Shown here: positions 7,839 through 16,111 of the stretch, one piece after another
Layout: each line of letters starts with the position of its first letter
Numbering within the stretch: position 1 is the first letter of the stretch
Assembly (NCBI RefSeq): GCF_030915525.1
Contig: NZ_CP133269.1
Coordinates: forward strand, 335,001 to 399,000
DNA: 64,000 nt
Direction: 5' to 3'
Source: Neobacillus sp. PS2-9
Lineage (GTDB): Bacteria; Bacillota; Bacilli; Bacillales; Cytobacillaceae
The notes under the pieces: generated by a model
Seen by the model: the letters and a program-made list of their open reading frames with translations, nothing else
What the model was told of the DNA's origin: nothing
Databases searched by the model: none
Translations under genes and position numbers: made by a program

Positions 7839-7889
7839 CGCCTTCTAAGCGTACGGTCAGAGGTTCGAATCCTCTAAGGCGCGTAAAAA
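7839..7889 (+). repeat. attR, 51-bp direct repeat
   Basis: A perfect copy of 95-145, i.e. the tRNA-Arg 3' half from the anticodon stem on. It lacks the 5' acceptor and D-arm and so is not a functional tRNA. The displaced tRNA terminator follows directly. Confidence 0.95.
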
Positions 7890-7893
7890 TTAG

Positions 7894-7921
7894 AAAACGC
7901 TAAATTTAGCGTTTTTTTTAT
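7894..7921 (+). terminator. Displaced terminator of the tRNA-Arg unit
   Basis: AAAACGCTAAATTTAGCGTT is a perfect stem with a T8 tail, lying 5 bp after attR. Before insertion it would have followed the tRNA directly. Confidence 0.85.
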
Positions 7922-8031
7922 GCTTTTATTTGACGTAGAGGACACACAGGGATGGATCTCGTGGTACTTAAGACCTCCTTGATAGGTAAAAAGCCAACAG
8001 AATCTTTAGGACTACACTACCGAATCCTCTT

Positions 8032-8123
8032 ATCGACCGGTTTGAAGAAGATATCATCCACTTTTTGAAATTTATCGTCCACTTTCGACCTCATATCGTC
8101 CAGTTCCACCAATTTATCGTCCA
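8032..8123 (+). repeat. 21-bp phased array, ATCgtCCAC family, five units
   Basis: The core ATCNNCCA/G starts at 8032, 8053, 8074, 8095 and 8116, exactly 21 bp apart each time, with 10-12 variable bases between cores. The same ordered array recurs at 32910-33022 and 36780-36891. It lies in the otherwise gene-free stretch 7922-8280, upstream of the sigma factor operon. Confidence 0.85.
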
Positions 8124-8280
8124 CTACACACTAAAATCGTGGGGACAAATAATCAGGGAAAAACCACCAGAACCGTCCCCCTGGATACCCCTGGATACCC
8201 AAAAAAAATTTTTAAATTTCTTCGTCCAAAATGAACTTTGTTTCGGTCTAATAGTGTAAAGAGAAAAAAGGGGTGAGGAA

Positions 8281-8790
8281 ATGACCTTTTCTGCCAATGA
8301 TGGAATTCTAAATGAGAAGTTTTTTATTAGCTTATTTGAAACACATAAAGATTCTATTTATCGGATGGCCTATATGTATATGAAGAATCAAGCGGACTCA
8401 CTGGATATTGTCCAGGAGGTGGCCTACCGCGCATTTAAAAACAGAAACAGTTTAAAGGAATTGGGTTACTTTAAGACATGGATCTTGAAAATCACCATCA
8501 ATGCATCTATTGACTTTTTAAGGAAGAAACAAAAAGTTGTCGAGCTGCCTTTTACTAGAGAACTAGGAACACAGCAGACGGAAGACAAATACTCAGATTT
8601 ATTACTAAACGAGCTACTGCATGCCTTAGATGAAGACGAAAAAAGGTTAATTTATCTCAAGTATTATCAGGAATATACCTTCCAGGAAATTTCGGAGATT
8701 GTTGATTCACCAGTCAGTACGGTCAAGTCGAAAATTTATCGAACCTTAGAAAAAATCCGCTTGGACTATCCGAAGGAGGAACTTTCATGA
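8281..8790 (+). CDS. ECF-type RNA polymerase sigma factor
   Basis: 169 residues with the two conserved parts of group 4 sigma factors. Region 2 covers about 15-85 (DSIYRMAYMYMKNQADSLDIVQEV...FKTWILKITINASIDFLRKK). Region 4 is a helix-turn-helix at about 112-160 (EEYTFQEISEI-like, then VSTVKSKIYRTLEKIR). It would redirect RNA polymerase to an envelope-stress or similar regulon. The start ATG has GGGGTGAGG 3-9 nt upstream. The next gene overlaps by 4 bp and encodes its probable membrane anti-sigma factor. The regulon cannot be read from this window. Confidence 0.93.
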   Translation: MTFSANDGILNEKFFISLFETHKDSIYRMAYMYMKNQADSLDIVQEVAYRAFKNRNSLKELGYFKTWILKITINASIDFLRKKQKVVELPFTRELGTQQTEDKYSDLLLNELLHALDEDEKRLIYLKYYQEYTFQEISEIVDSPVSTVKSKIYRTLEKIRLDYPKEELS

Positions 8791-9827
8791 ATAAGATTCA
8801 GAGGGAGTTAGAAAAAATTCAAATTCCAGATGAGGTTATGGGACGTATGTTTAAAGGAATCGAGCAAGCAAAAGGGGAAGAGATGGTAACGCCGATAAAA
8901 GTCCAGGGCATGAGCAAAAGGAAAAAACTCATCGGTTCATTAGCAGGACTTGTGGCGGTGTGCGGATTGTTCTTCGGTTCTACCTTTGTCTCTCCGGCAA
9001 TGGCACAGATTGCATCGAAAATTCCGTTCTTAAATGAAGTATTTATGAAAGACCTTGATAAAGATGGTGCAGATTCCGTTTTGAATCTTGTTCGGGAAGA
9101 AGGGTTGAAACGCGGATACGAGGTTACAGGGATGCGTGTGGGTCAAGGATTGATGGAGGGAGACGATCCGGAAAAAGTCTACGTCTTTCTAAAAAGTAAA
9201 GATTATAATGAACAAAGGAAATTGGAAGTTGAAAATCTAACGAAAAAGTTTCTCGATCAGAAGGGATATTATGCTAAATCGATAGACGTTCTACCGTTTA
9301 AAGCTGATTTTTATGCCTCTATGAGACGAATCAATAGAATAGACATTGAGCAAGCAAATGAAATTCAAAGTATCCTCCAGGTTAAAGGATATAATGTCGA
9401 TTTCGTTGGACATATTGCAAGTATGAGAAAAGTTTTGGTAATTCTTCCGGAGTCGGAGAAACGAGTGGATGAAGTTCGAACTATTATTCGAAACTATCTA
9501 ACAAAAAAATATTATGAAAAAGATTTTCCAATCGATATTCGAAGTGTGGACTTGAGCAATGTAGACCCGGACACTAAACTAGAAAAAACTCTTCATACGA
9601 TTTTCGTAGGGTTAGTGTCTAAGAAAGAGGCGTACAAAGTCAATTCTTTCACTTACTCTACTAAGGGTGAACTCGTCATTACGATCGAAACCTCCCTTGA
9701 GAAAAAGGATCAGAGGCTCATAGACCAAATCCGTAAGGAAGTATCCGCACAAATAGCGAAAGAATACAAACAACCTTACACCATTAACATGGTTGGATTA
9801 GAGGATTTGAAGACGGTTGGGGAATAA
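8787..9827 (+). CDS. Membrane-anchored anti-sigma factor, DUF4030/DUF4179-like
   Basis: 346 residues: a cytosolic N-terminus (1-48), one membrane segment (about 49-72, LIGSLAGLVAVCGLFFGSTFV) and a large extracytoplasmic part with repeated alpha/beta segments (FLDQKGYYAKSIDV, RNYLTKKYYEKDFPIDIRSV). The ATGA overlap with the ECF sigma gene is the standard sign of a sigma/anti-sigma pair. The outside domain resembles DUF4030-type regions seen next to Bacillus ECF factors. The cytosolic part should hold the sigma factor until a signal releases it. The signal is unknown. Confidence 0.75.
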   Translation: MNKIQRELEKIQIPDEVMGRMFKGIEQAKGEEMVTPIKVQGMSKRKKLIGSLAGLVAVCGLFFGSTFVSPAMAQIASKIPFLNEVFMKDLDKDGADSVLNLVREEGLKRGYEVTGMRVGQGLMEGDDPEKVYVFLKSKDYNEQRKLEVENLTKKFLDQKGYYAKSIDVLPFKADFYASMRRINRIDIEQANEIQSILQVKGYNVDFVGHIASMRKVLVILPESEKRVDEVRTIIRNYLTKKYYEKDFPIDIRSVDLSNVDPDTKLEKTLHTIFVGLVSKKEAYKVNSFTYSTKGELVITIETSLEKKDQRLIDQIRKEVSAQIAKEYKQPYTINMVGLEDLKTVGE

Positions 9828-9837
9828 TTTTTCTAAA

Positions 9838-9873
9838 AAAAAAAGACTGTCATTTGATTTGGCAGTCTTTCTG
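9838..9873 (+). terminator. Terminator of the sigma/anti-sigma operon
   Basis: AAAGACTGTCA pairs with TGGCAGTCTTT around a short AT loop, flanked by an A-run and T-rich sequence. Confidence 0.85.
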
Positions 9874-9943
9874 TATTCATGATTCCAATCCTTTAGCAGC
9901 TAAATCCAGCCTTTCCTCTTCTTTTTCACGTCTTTCATTCTAT

Positions 9944-10588
9944 TTACTTGCTTTCCTTAAGCGATACCAATTCACGCTCTACAGCTTCTTGGATTTCCAG
10001 ATTTACAGTAGGAGCAGACGGTATAAAGTAGGAGGCAGCTAGAGCCTGTGCCTCTAATTGCTGGACGTAATCTTCCGCACGGGTGAACCCTTTCAACGCA
10101 TTGTCCGTACTAAAGGAAGCGATCGCCGATTGCAACTGCTGTTGTGCCTTGGCAGCATGTGCACGTGAAATCAGCACAAGACGTTTGTTTGATAGTTCGT
10201 TGTATTTTTCAAGCAATACATCAATTTGTTCACGAAGGGAAAAAGTCTGTTGTTTCATTGCCGTAAGCTGGTCTTCATAGAGCTTTAGCTTCGTTTCCTG
10301 TTGCAATTTTTCCTGAAGAGCAATCCTTGCGATGGTATCGTCACCTTTTTCGACGGCAAGCTCCGCTTGGCGTTTTCGCTTGGCAACAACAACCGAAGTC
10401 TCATTTACAAGCAATTCTTGACGCTTTTCTAAGTACAACAGCTGACCCAATGTTTGCTTTGCCTTGTCCTCCTGCTCGTCCAATTCACGCATATATTGAT
10501 TCAATAGGCTGATCGGATCTTCCACCTTATCCAATAATTCATGTAAGTCTGCCATAACGATTGTCTTTACTCTTTTAAAAATACCCAT
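9944..10588 (-). CDS. PspA/IM30 family membrane-stress protein
   Basis: 214 residues from MGIFKRVKTIVMADLHELLD, which is the canonical PspA/LiaH N-terminus. AAGGAGG is 9 nt upstream of this ATG; a longer frame to 10627 has no such site. Long coiled-coil helices span about 25-180. PspA proteins form ESCRT-III-like coats that stabilise damaged membranes. The gene follows the Met/Gly-rich membrane protein by 1 bp, its ribosome-binding site lying inside that gene's end, so the two are co-transcribed. This resembles liaI-liaH-type pairs (membrane anchor plus PspA). Confidence 0.93.
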   Translation of the reverse strand: MGIFKRVKTIVMADLHELLDKVEDPISLLNQYMRELDEQEDKAKQTLGQLLYLEKRQELLVNETSVVVAKRKRQAELAVEKGDDTIARIALQEKLQQETKLKLYEDQLTAMKQQTFSLREQIDVLLEKYNELSNKRLVLISRAHAAKAQQQLQSAIASFSTDNALKGFTRAEDYVQQLEAQALAASYFIPSAPTVNLEIQEAVERELVSLKESK

Positions 10589-10589
10589 T

Positions 10590-11177
10590 TTACTTTTCCT
10601 CCTTAGAAATGTTTTTTTCCCATGCATCTAAAATTTGTGAATTGTTGTTTACTACTGGTGCAGCGAAGGCGACAGTGCTGAAATCCTTTTGTTTAGTGGA
10701 ACCTGCTTTCTTGAACAACCAGTAAGCTCCTGCACCAATGGCTAGAACCGGAAGAGCTGCCTTAAAAGCGGCTACAAGGCCAACACCGATTAATCCGTAA
10801 CCAGCCCACTTTTTCCAAACTTTATCTTTGGCCTGTTTGCGAAGGGCGACACCAAAGAGTGCGATCCCTATACCAACAAGGGTTCTTGACCAACCGAAGT
10901 CAAAGCCGAAAGCATGGTTACCACCATGTCCCATCATTCCATGACCACGACCGCCTTGCATCATGCCTTGTTTGGGGCTGCCTTGCATCATGCCACGACC
11001 TTGCCCACCTCGTGCGATGGCTTGTCCAGCTCCGCCTTGCATTATGCCGTGGCCTTGTCCGGATCCGCCCTGCACCATGTCATGACCGCCAAAATGTCCT
11101 AAACCTGGAAGTAGATGCGAACCTGCCCAGATCGCAGCGGCTCCAACCGGAACCCAGAACAACCATTTTTTCTTCAT
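10590..11177 (-). CDS. Membrane protein with Met/Gly/His-rich repeat, PspA partner
   Basis: 195 residues starting at ATG 11177 with GAGGAGG upstream. A membrane segment covers about 4-24. A degenerate repeat follows (about 30-88) rich in Gly, Met and His with units such as GMMQGG, GHGIMQGG and GRGMMQG. Two or three hydrophobic segments come next (about 95-150). The tail contains KNISKEEK. It is first in the PspA operon and probably provides its membrane anchor. The Met/His-rich repeat could bind copper or another soft metal on the outer face, which is inference. Confidence 0.7.
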   Translation of the reverse strand: MKKKWLFWVPVGAAAIWAGSHLLPGLGHFGGHDMVQGGSGQGHGIMQGGAGQAIARGGQGRGMMQGSPKQGMMQGGRGHGMMGHGGNHAFGFDFGWSRTLVGIGIALFGVALRKQAKDKVWKKWAGYGLIGVGLVAAFKAALPVLAIGAGAYWLFKKAGSTKQKDFSTVAFAAPVVNNNSQILDAWEKNISKEEK

Positions 11178-11490
11178 TGTTAAATTCCTCCTCAACTGAA
11201 ATGTATCTATTAATTTTTGTTGTTTCCTCGCTTACAAGATTGATTATGCCTGGCAAGCCTTAACTTTTTCTTAACATAAAAAAAAAGTACCAGAGGGACG
11301 GTTCTTGTGGCAGGAGGTGAAAAATTCTTTTCGAATACTACATAAAAGAATGCTAGATTTAAGCTCGTATATGTTGGAGGAGTGTATTATGGTGAAAATT
11401 TTTGAATGTAATTGAGAAAGATGTGTTTCTTAAATGGTATTTGAATCAGGAGATTGCATTTTAAAAGACGAATAACACAATTTTAAGGAA

Positions 11491-12300
11491 GATACCTGAG
11501 CCAGGCTAAACGCCTGGTTTTTTAGTGGAGAAGTGGGTGTAGTTATGTGGTTGGCGAGTAAAACGTGAATAGTGACGAGTAAAGTGTGAAGGTTGACGAG
11601 TAAAATGAAAAGTAGACGAGTAATCATAAATTTTGACGAGTAAATCATCAAAAGTGACGAGAAAGAAAGGAATTTATAAAAAAAGGTAATTTTAAAGGCG
11701 CTTCAAGCGGAGATCAAGACATATTTTTAAAGGAAGATACCTGAGCCAGGCTAAACGCCTGGTTTTTTAGTGGAGAAGTGGGTGTAGTTATGTGGTTGGC
11801 GAGTAAAACGTGAATAGTGACGAGTAAAGTGTGAAGGTTGACGAGTAAAATGAAAAGTAGACGAGTAATCATAAATTTTGACGAGTAAATCATCAAAAGT
11901 GACGAGAAAGAAAGGAATTTATAAAAAAAGGTAATTTTAAAGGCGCTTCAAGCGGAGATCAAGACATATTTTTAAAGGAAGATACCTGAGCCAGGCTAAA
12001 CGCCTGGTTTTTTAGTGGAGAAGTGGGTGTAGTTATGTGGTTGGCGAGTAAAACGTGAATAGTGACGAGTAAAGTGTGAAGGTTGACGAGTAAAATGAAA
12101 AGTAGACGAGTAATCATAAATTTTGACGAGTAAATCATCAAAAGTGACGAGAAAGAAAGGAATTTATAAAAAAAGGTAATTTTAAAGGCGCTTCAAGCGG
12201 AGATCAAGACATATTTTTAAAGGAAGATAGCTGAGCCAGGCTAAACGCCTGGTTTTTAGTGGAGAAGTGGGTGTATTTCAGTAGTTGGAGAGTAACCCAA
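11491..12300 (+). repeat. Three perfect 245-bp tandem copies plus a partial copy, with GACGAGTAA arrays
   Basis: Units begin at 11491, 11736 and 11981 and appear identical. A fourth, diverged partial copy starts at 12226. Each unit has a CCAGGC/GCCTGG hairpin with a T-run and then a phased array of CGAGTAA cores (first unit: 11555, 11576, 11597, 11617, 11637, 11658; steps 21, 21, 20, 20, 21). A related single unit with the same steps is at 20401-20510. Together with 11178-11490, which holds a GGGACGGTTC motif and no gene, this fills the 1.26-kb gap before the PadR gene. Confidence 0.9.
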
Positions 12301-12439
12301 TGCAATTTTTGTAAAAAAAGATACAATTACGGAAACTACTATTATGTTAATGGATATTGGATATTTTTACCCATTAACCTTGTGTAACGAGGTGCATCGT
12401 GATACGATGTAAAAAACAAGAAAAAGCGAGGTGAATTTT

Positions 12440-12799
12440 TTGGATAAGGAAATTATGAAAGGAAGCATTGATATATTGCTTCTTTCCATCGTAAGCAAAA
12501 GGGATATGTATGGATATGAGATGGTTAAGACGCTAAAAGAAAATAGCAACGAGCTATACAACATGAGTGAGGGCACCCTATATCCGGCTTTAAAACGACT
12601 AGAAAACAAGGATTGGATCGAGTCTTACTGGGAAAGTCCAGAGGTCGGGTCAAGGAGAAAGTACTACCGCATCACGGAGGATGGCAAGAAGGAGTTAGAG
12701 AGAAAACTGGCTGAATGGAATAAGGTACACAACTTAATTAAGAAATGTTCGGAGGGAATGGCTTGGATCAAAACATTAAGAACTACGTTAACCAGATAG
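12440..12799 (+). CDS. PadR-family transcriptional regulator
   Basis: 119 residues from TTG 12440 (MDKEIMKGSIDILLLSIV) with GCGAGGTG about 7 nt upstream; a GTG nine bases earlier overlaps that site and is less likely. The PadR winged helix is complete: DMYGYEMVKTLKE, then SEGTLYPALKRLE, then the wing RRKYYRITEDGKKEL. PadR proteins repress nearby transporter or membrane genes and respond to small molecules or envelope stress. It overlaps the VanZ-like gene by 37 bp, so this probably is an autoregulated pair. Confidence 0.93.
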   Translation: MDKEIMKGSIDILLLSIVSKRDMYGYEMVKTLKENSNELYNMSEGTLYPALKRLENKDWIESYWESPEVGSRRKYYRITEDGKKELERKLAEWNKVHNLIKKCSEGMAWIKTLRTTLTR

Positions 12800-13527
12800 T
12801 AAAGGAACTTCAATGCGATAAAAATGAAAAAGCGGAAATAGCGGAGGAAATGATTCAACATCTAGAATTGTTAAAGGACGAGTACATAGAACAAGGGCTT
12901 TCTGAGAGTGAGGCGGTTCAACAAGCGCTAGCTAGTTTTGGAGATAAGAATACTTTAACGGAGGGATTGCAATCCTCTATGTTTCCAGGCTATAAGATTT
13001 ACAGTGTTGGCGTAAAAATCGCATTCTATCTCTATTCATTTATCGTACTTTGGAATCTACTATTTCAAAGAATCATCGGCAGGATCATTGATCATGGTTC
13101 ATTTAACCGTTACTTTTGGTACCCGGAAAGCACCCATAGCTTTTTCAACTTGGAGGTTTGGAAACTGAATGCGAATCTCATCCCATTCAAGACCATCTCT
13201 CGTTATATTATCGAACGGGAACACTATAATGTAGATATCATTTTACATAATACAGTGGGGAATATAATGATTTTTGTTCCTTTAGGCATATTACTGCCTA
13301 TCCTTTTTAAAAAATATCATTCATTTGCCAAACTTCTAATAAGTGTAGTAGGTATGACCTGTGTTATTGAAATAGGACAATTCTTTTTACAAATAGGTCA
13401 GTTTGATATCGATGATGTCATTTTAAACGTGAGTGGCGCTTTAATAGGTTTTGCCTTCTTCAAAGGGCTAACGGTCATTTCAAAACAAACGAAATGGAAG
13501 TTCCTTAAAAGGATAATAGCATTATAA
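12763..13527 (+). CDS. VanZ-family membrane protein with PadR-associated prefix domain
   Basis: 254 residues from TTG 12763 with GGAGGG 6 nt upstream. Residues about 1-75 are the helical permease-prefix type domain commonly encoded beside PadR regulators (IAEEMIQHLELLKDEYIEQG, SEAVQQALASFGD). Membrane segments and the VanZ core follow: NLIPFKTI, NTVGNIMIFVPLGILLP, TCVIEIGQFF, FDIDDVILNVSGALIGF. VanZ-like proteins affect resistance to cell-wall antibiotics in some hosts; the substrate here is unknown. Translation overlaps the PadR gene. Confidence 0.85.
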   Translation: MDQNIKNYVNQIVKELQCDKNEKAEIAEEMIQHLELLKDEYIEQGLSESEAVQQALASFGDKNTLTEGLQSSMFPGYKIYSVGVKIAFYLYSFIVLWNLLFQRIIGRIIDHGSFNRYFWYPESTHSFFNLEVWKLNANLIPFKTISRYIIEREHYNVDIILHNTVGNIMIFVPLGILLPILFKKYHSFAKLLISVVGMTCVIEIGQFFLQIGQFDIDDVILNVSGALIGFAFFKGLTVISKQTKWKFLKRIIAL

Positions 13528-13532
13528 TAGGA

Positions 13533-13578
13533 AGATAGAGCGGATGCCTTCTGCTGCGTGGGGCGATCCGCCTTCCTT
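13533..13578. terminator. Terminator between VanZ-like and acp genes
   Basis: GCGGAT and ATCCGC, each flanked by GGAAGATAGA-/-CTTCC arms, pair across a GC-rich loop. It lies between two convergent genes and may serve both. Confidence 0.6.
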
Positions 13579-13583
13579 ATTTG

Positions 13584-13811
13584 TTAGCGGTTTTCAATAA
13601 ATTTTACAACATCGCCGACTGTTTGAAGCTTTGCTGCAATTTTATCACTAATTTCGATTGCAAATTCATCTTCAATTTCCATCGTCAAGTTCACCATATC
13701 AAGCGAATCCGCTTCTAAGTCATCTTTAAATGACGCGTCCGGTGTAATATTCTCCATTTTGACACCTAGTTGGTCTGAGATAATAGGCCTTAACTTATTA
13801 AATGTGTTCAT
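13584..13811 (-). CDS. Acyl carrier protein (stand-alone)
   Basis: 75 residues with the complete carrier-protein fold and the phosphopantetheine site DSLDMVNL (Ser36). AGGGGGG precedes the ATG. The size is that of AcpP, but no fatty-acid synthesis gene lies nearby, and convergent or divergent neighbours make it a single-gene unit. It may be a second, specialised carrier for a lipid or secondary metabolite, or an accessory copy. Confidence 0.92.
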   Translation of the reverse strand: MNTFNKLRPIISDQLGVKMENITPDASFKDDLEADSLDMVNLTMEIEDEFAIEISDKIAAKLQTVGDVVKFIENR

Positions 13812-13904
13812 TGTGGTACCCCCCTAAATACTTCTTAACAACCATTATAACAACCAAATTCCGAACATAAAACGTACAAGTATTGCCAATCCTGCGGAAA
13901 AACC

Positions 13905-13975
13905 AGAGGGAAAAACCAGAGGGACGGTTCTCGTGGTCGGAGTGAACAGCTCAGAACCCTCAGGCGGTCCCTGTA
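13905..13975. repeat. GGGACGGTTC-type hairpin repeat
   Basis: ACCAGAGGGACGGTTCTCG pairs imperfectly with GAACCCTCAGGCGGTCCCT further on. Single motifs of the same family occur at about 11297 and form a perfect hairpin at 14534-14559. It lies 5 bp after the end of the 13980-14498 gene on the minus strand and may act as its terminator. Confidence 0.5.
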
Positions 13976-13979
13976 TTTT

Positions 13980-14498
13980 TTACAAGGCCTTAATTCTTTT
14001 TCTAGTGATTTCATCAAAAGCAAAAAAGAGGATTGAGCAAATAATTGCAGGTACAGAGAAACCTGGGGCAATAAAGTATGTAGCCAGCCCAAATCCAATA
14101 TGTATCAAACCCGATAACCAGAAACGAAAGGTGGAAAACTTCATTGAAATCCATTCAGCCAATGCCGAGACAGGTAGGCCATAAACGAAATTTCCTATTA
14201 AACTATAAAAAAGCACGATAAAAATGAAAAGAAATTCTCCTCCAGTAAAATGAAAGGAATCTTCCATAAGGATAGAAACAAAAAACAATCCAATCGTAAA
14301 AACTAAGGAGGAATAGAAAGCCACCTTAAGCTTTCTGAATTTATGTTTAAGCATGATCGTTCTGAAAAAAGGGAACAAAAACCCAATCGTTGCAATAGCA
14401 AGTATCGCTTTAATGATTAGTGGTGTAGTTGAAACAAAAAGTATGATTAAAAAAATAAGAACGGAGAAAATAAGAATATAAGAATTTCCTTTTATCAT
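13980..14498 (-). CDS. Uncharacterised multi-pass membrane protein
   Basis: 172 residues with about six hydrophobic segments (roughly 8-25, 28-45, 60-80, 88-108, 125-145, 148-165). It has a short charged tail DEITRKRIKAL. No motif that I recognise. It lies between the acp gene and an ICMT-like methyltransferase, all on the minus strand but separated by hairpins. Confidence 0.6.
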   Translation of the reverse strand: MIKGNSYILIFSVLIFLIILFVSTTPLIIKAILAIATIGFLFPFFRTIMLKHKFRKLKVAFYSSLVFTIGLFFVSILMEDSFHFTGGEFLFIFIVLFYSLIGNFVYGLPVSALAEWISMKFSTFRFWLSGLIHIGFGLATYFIAPGFSVPAIICSILFFAFDEITRKRIKAL

Positions 14499-14533
14499 GA
14501 CATACCTCGGACTTTTTCACTTTATTAAACACC

Positions 14534-14563
14534 AAGGGACGGTTCATGAACCGTCCCTTTTTG
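14534..14563 (+). terminator. Perfect GGGACGGTTC hairpin
   Basis: AAGGGACGGTTC/GAACCGTCCCTT is a fully paired palindrome followed by TTT. It lies between two minus-strand genes and belongs to the same repeat family as 13905-13975. Confidence 0.75.
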
Positions 14564-14567
14564 AATG

Positions 14568-15134
14568 TTACCAAACAAACGGAATTAATTTCGACGTTTT
14601 TTGAATATACCGTGGATATTCTTCTGGAAAACTTGCTTTCAAGGCTTTTTCTTCAATGCGCATACGATAACCGAATACAACGATGAAGAAGGCAAGCATA
14701 ATTACGGACCCAACCCACGTATTAAAAGCAAGACCAATACCAATAAACGTCAGCAATCCACCTGTATAAGAAGGATGTCGGACCAATCGGTATGGGCCGT
14801 TTTGGATAATTTTTTGCTCGGATTCAACTGAGACGACCAACGAGAAATGTCTACCTAAAGTTACTACTGCCCAAAGTCGTATAACTACACCGACGATGAT
14901 TAAAATGGAACCCAAATCCGAAATGGTGGAATTGACGTACCCGATTTTCATAGAATTACAAATTTGATTGACGAGGATACAGGTAAATATACCGATCGTA
15001 ATCGCCCAAACTGAACCCTTATCCTTGTTTTCTGACGCCACATTTTTTCGCTGCACTTTGGTTTTTACTAAAATAGCAATCTCAGACAATACCCACAAGT
15101 AAAACGAAATCTCTGCAAATGAACTAATCTCCAT
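14568..15134 (-). CDS. Isoprenylcysteine carboxyl methyltransferase (ICMT)-like protein
   Basis: 188 residues, four or five membrane segments. The C-terminal half shows the ICMT/phospholipid methyltransferase signature: GPYRLVRHPSYTGG (about 117-130), then RIEEKALKASFPEEYPRYIQ. These bind S-adenosylmethionine at the membrane face. Bacterial members methylate unknown lipid or protein substrates. The start follows a reasonable ribosome site. It is a single-gene unit. Confidence 0.85.
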   Translation of the reverse strand: MEISSFAEISFYLWVLSEIAILVKTKVQRKNVASENKDKGSVWAITIGIFTCILVNQICNSMKIGYVNSTISDLGSILIIVGVVIRLWAVVTLGRHFSLVVSVESEQKIIQNGPYRLVRHPSYTGGLLTFIGIGLAFNTWVGSVIMLAFFIVVFGYRMRIEEKALKASFPEEYPRYIQKTSKLIPFVW

Positions 15135-15331
15135 TCAATCCAACCCCCATAGCTACTTTATCTGTTTCTTATTTTAGACAGAAAAATTTTCTTTTTTATT
15201 ACTCAAATCTTACGAAATTCTTAAGAAGGGAACGATAGGATTTTCCATTTAATTCTAATACATTTATTGGAATATAACCATAAACAACTTGCGAATATTA
15301 ATAAAAAAATGCGATGGAAGAGGGATTTTTT

Positions 15332-16021
15332 TTGAAAAAGCTAGCATTGGTGTCCCTGATTAGTCTTGTGTTTCTCACTGCAATGGCGAAGCCACCGGAA
15401 GTTGTTCCCTTTTTACGACCGGCCGTAAAGGTGCTGACACAAAATACAAAGGTTCCGGTTTTGCTGCCCACCTATTGGAGTGACCAAACGAAAAAGTCAA
15501 AGAATTATATGACTTGCAATTATCAGGCCTACGATAATGAGTACAGGATTGACTTTTTGTCTATGGATAAGCCGTTTCCACCGAACGATCCGGCCTTATT
15601 TAATCCCCGTGAATCGAGTAAAATGGGGGATCTGTTTGGAAACGTCGGAACGGTCACATCTGTCGTTCGCCCCAAACATTTTGTTTTTTATAAAAAGAAA
15701 AATGGATTCGATTTATGGATTGAACCGAAAGTAAGATCGATGATCCATGCGAAGAAGGGGAAATGGACGCTTCTATTTGATGGCGATCATGGAGAAGAAC
15801 CGTATGAGCAGGCGGATGAGCTGTTCAAAAATATGAAAAAAGTAAGTTGGCTTAAAAATATGGACATGGAAGAGGGGGAAATCTTCATTCGGGGTACCAG
15901 ACGCGCTGCATTCGTGAATGTTGTCTGGGAGACCAGTGATGGATTTGTGTATAGCCTTTTTTATAAGGGACCGATTAAGGAGGCAGTGAAAATCGTGGCT
16001 AGTCTAAAAAAAGTGGAATAA
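15332..16021 (+). CDS. Secreted protein of unknown function
   Basis: 229 residues from TTG 15332 with GAGGGA 8 nt upstream. A Lys-Lys plus hydrophobic N-terminus (KKLALVSLISLVFLTAMA) is a signal peptide, followed directly by a mature domain without membrane segments (VPVLLPTYWSD, GFDLWIEPKV). The mature part is mixed alpha/beta and ends KEAVKIVASLKKVE. I do not recognise a family. It stands alone between divergent or separate units. Confidence 0.7.
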   Translation: MKKLALVSLISLVFLTAMAKPPEVVPFLRPAVKVLTQNTKVPVLLPTYWSDQTKKSKNYMTCNYQAYDNEYRIDFLSMDKPFPPNDPALFNPRESSKMGDLFGNVGTVTSVVRPKHFVFYKKKNGFDLWIEPKVRSMIHAKKGKWTLLFDGDHGEEPYEQADELFKNMKKVSWLKNMDMEEGEIFIRGTRRAAFVNVVWETSDGFVYSLFYKGPIKEAVKIVASLKKVE

Positions 16022-16111
16022 GGGTCCAGTGGGATACCCATTTTCATTATTAACTTGATTAACACTTGTCCACCTTCATGAATATCTTGTTATGAAGGAG
16101 GTGGATGGTAT

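Larger units (their letters stand above)
95..7889 (+). mobile_element. Integrative element in tRNA-Arg carrying an ABC-3C type system
   Basis: The sequence between two perfect 51-bp direct repeats (95-145 and 7839-7889) is a self-contained island of about 7.74 kb. It has a tyrosine integrase just inside the left repeat, a four-gene ABC-3C cargo operon, a serine resolvase, and minus-strand ribbon-helix-helix and winged-helix genes near the right repeat. It is visibly AT-rich. No relaxase, T4SS or phage structural gene is present, so it is best called a non-self-transmissible integrative or mobilisable element or satellite. The tRNA terminator lying just beyond the right repeat shows that the insertion split the original transcription unit. 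Confidence 0.93.

Noticed and set aside
7839..7889. A second tRNA-Arg gene
   Set aside because: Only the 3' half is present; the acceptor 5' strand and D-arm are missing. It is the attR copy.
11430..12141. Minus-strand frames of 60-73 residues in the 245-bp repeats (FILLVNLHTLLVTIHVLL)
   Set aside because: They are the translation of the GACGAGTAA array, repeat with each copy, and lack ribosome sites. Similar frames in 18269-18667, 20257-20478 and 23680-23940 are rejected for the same reason.
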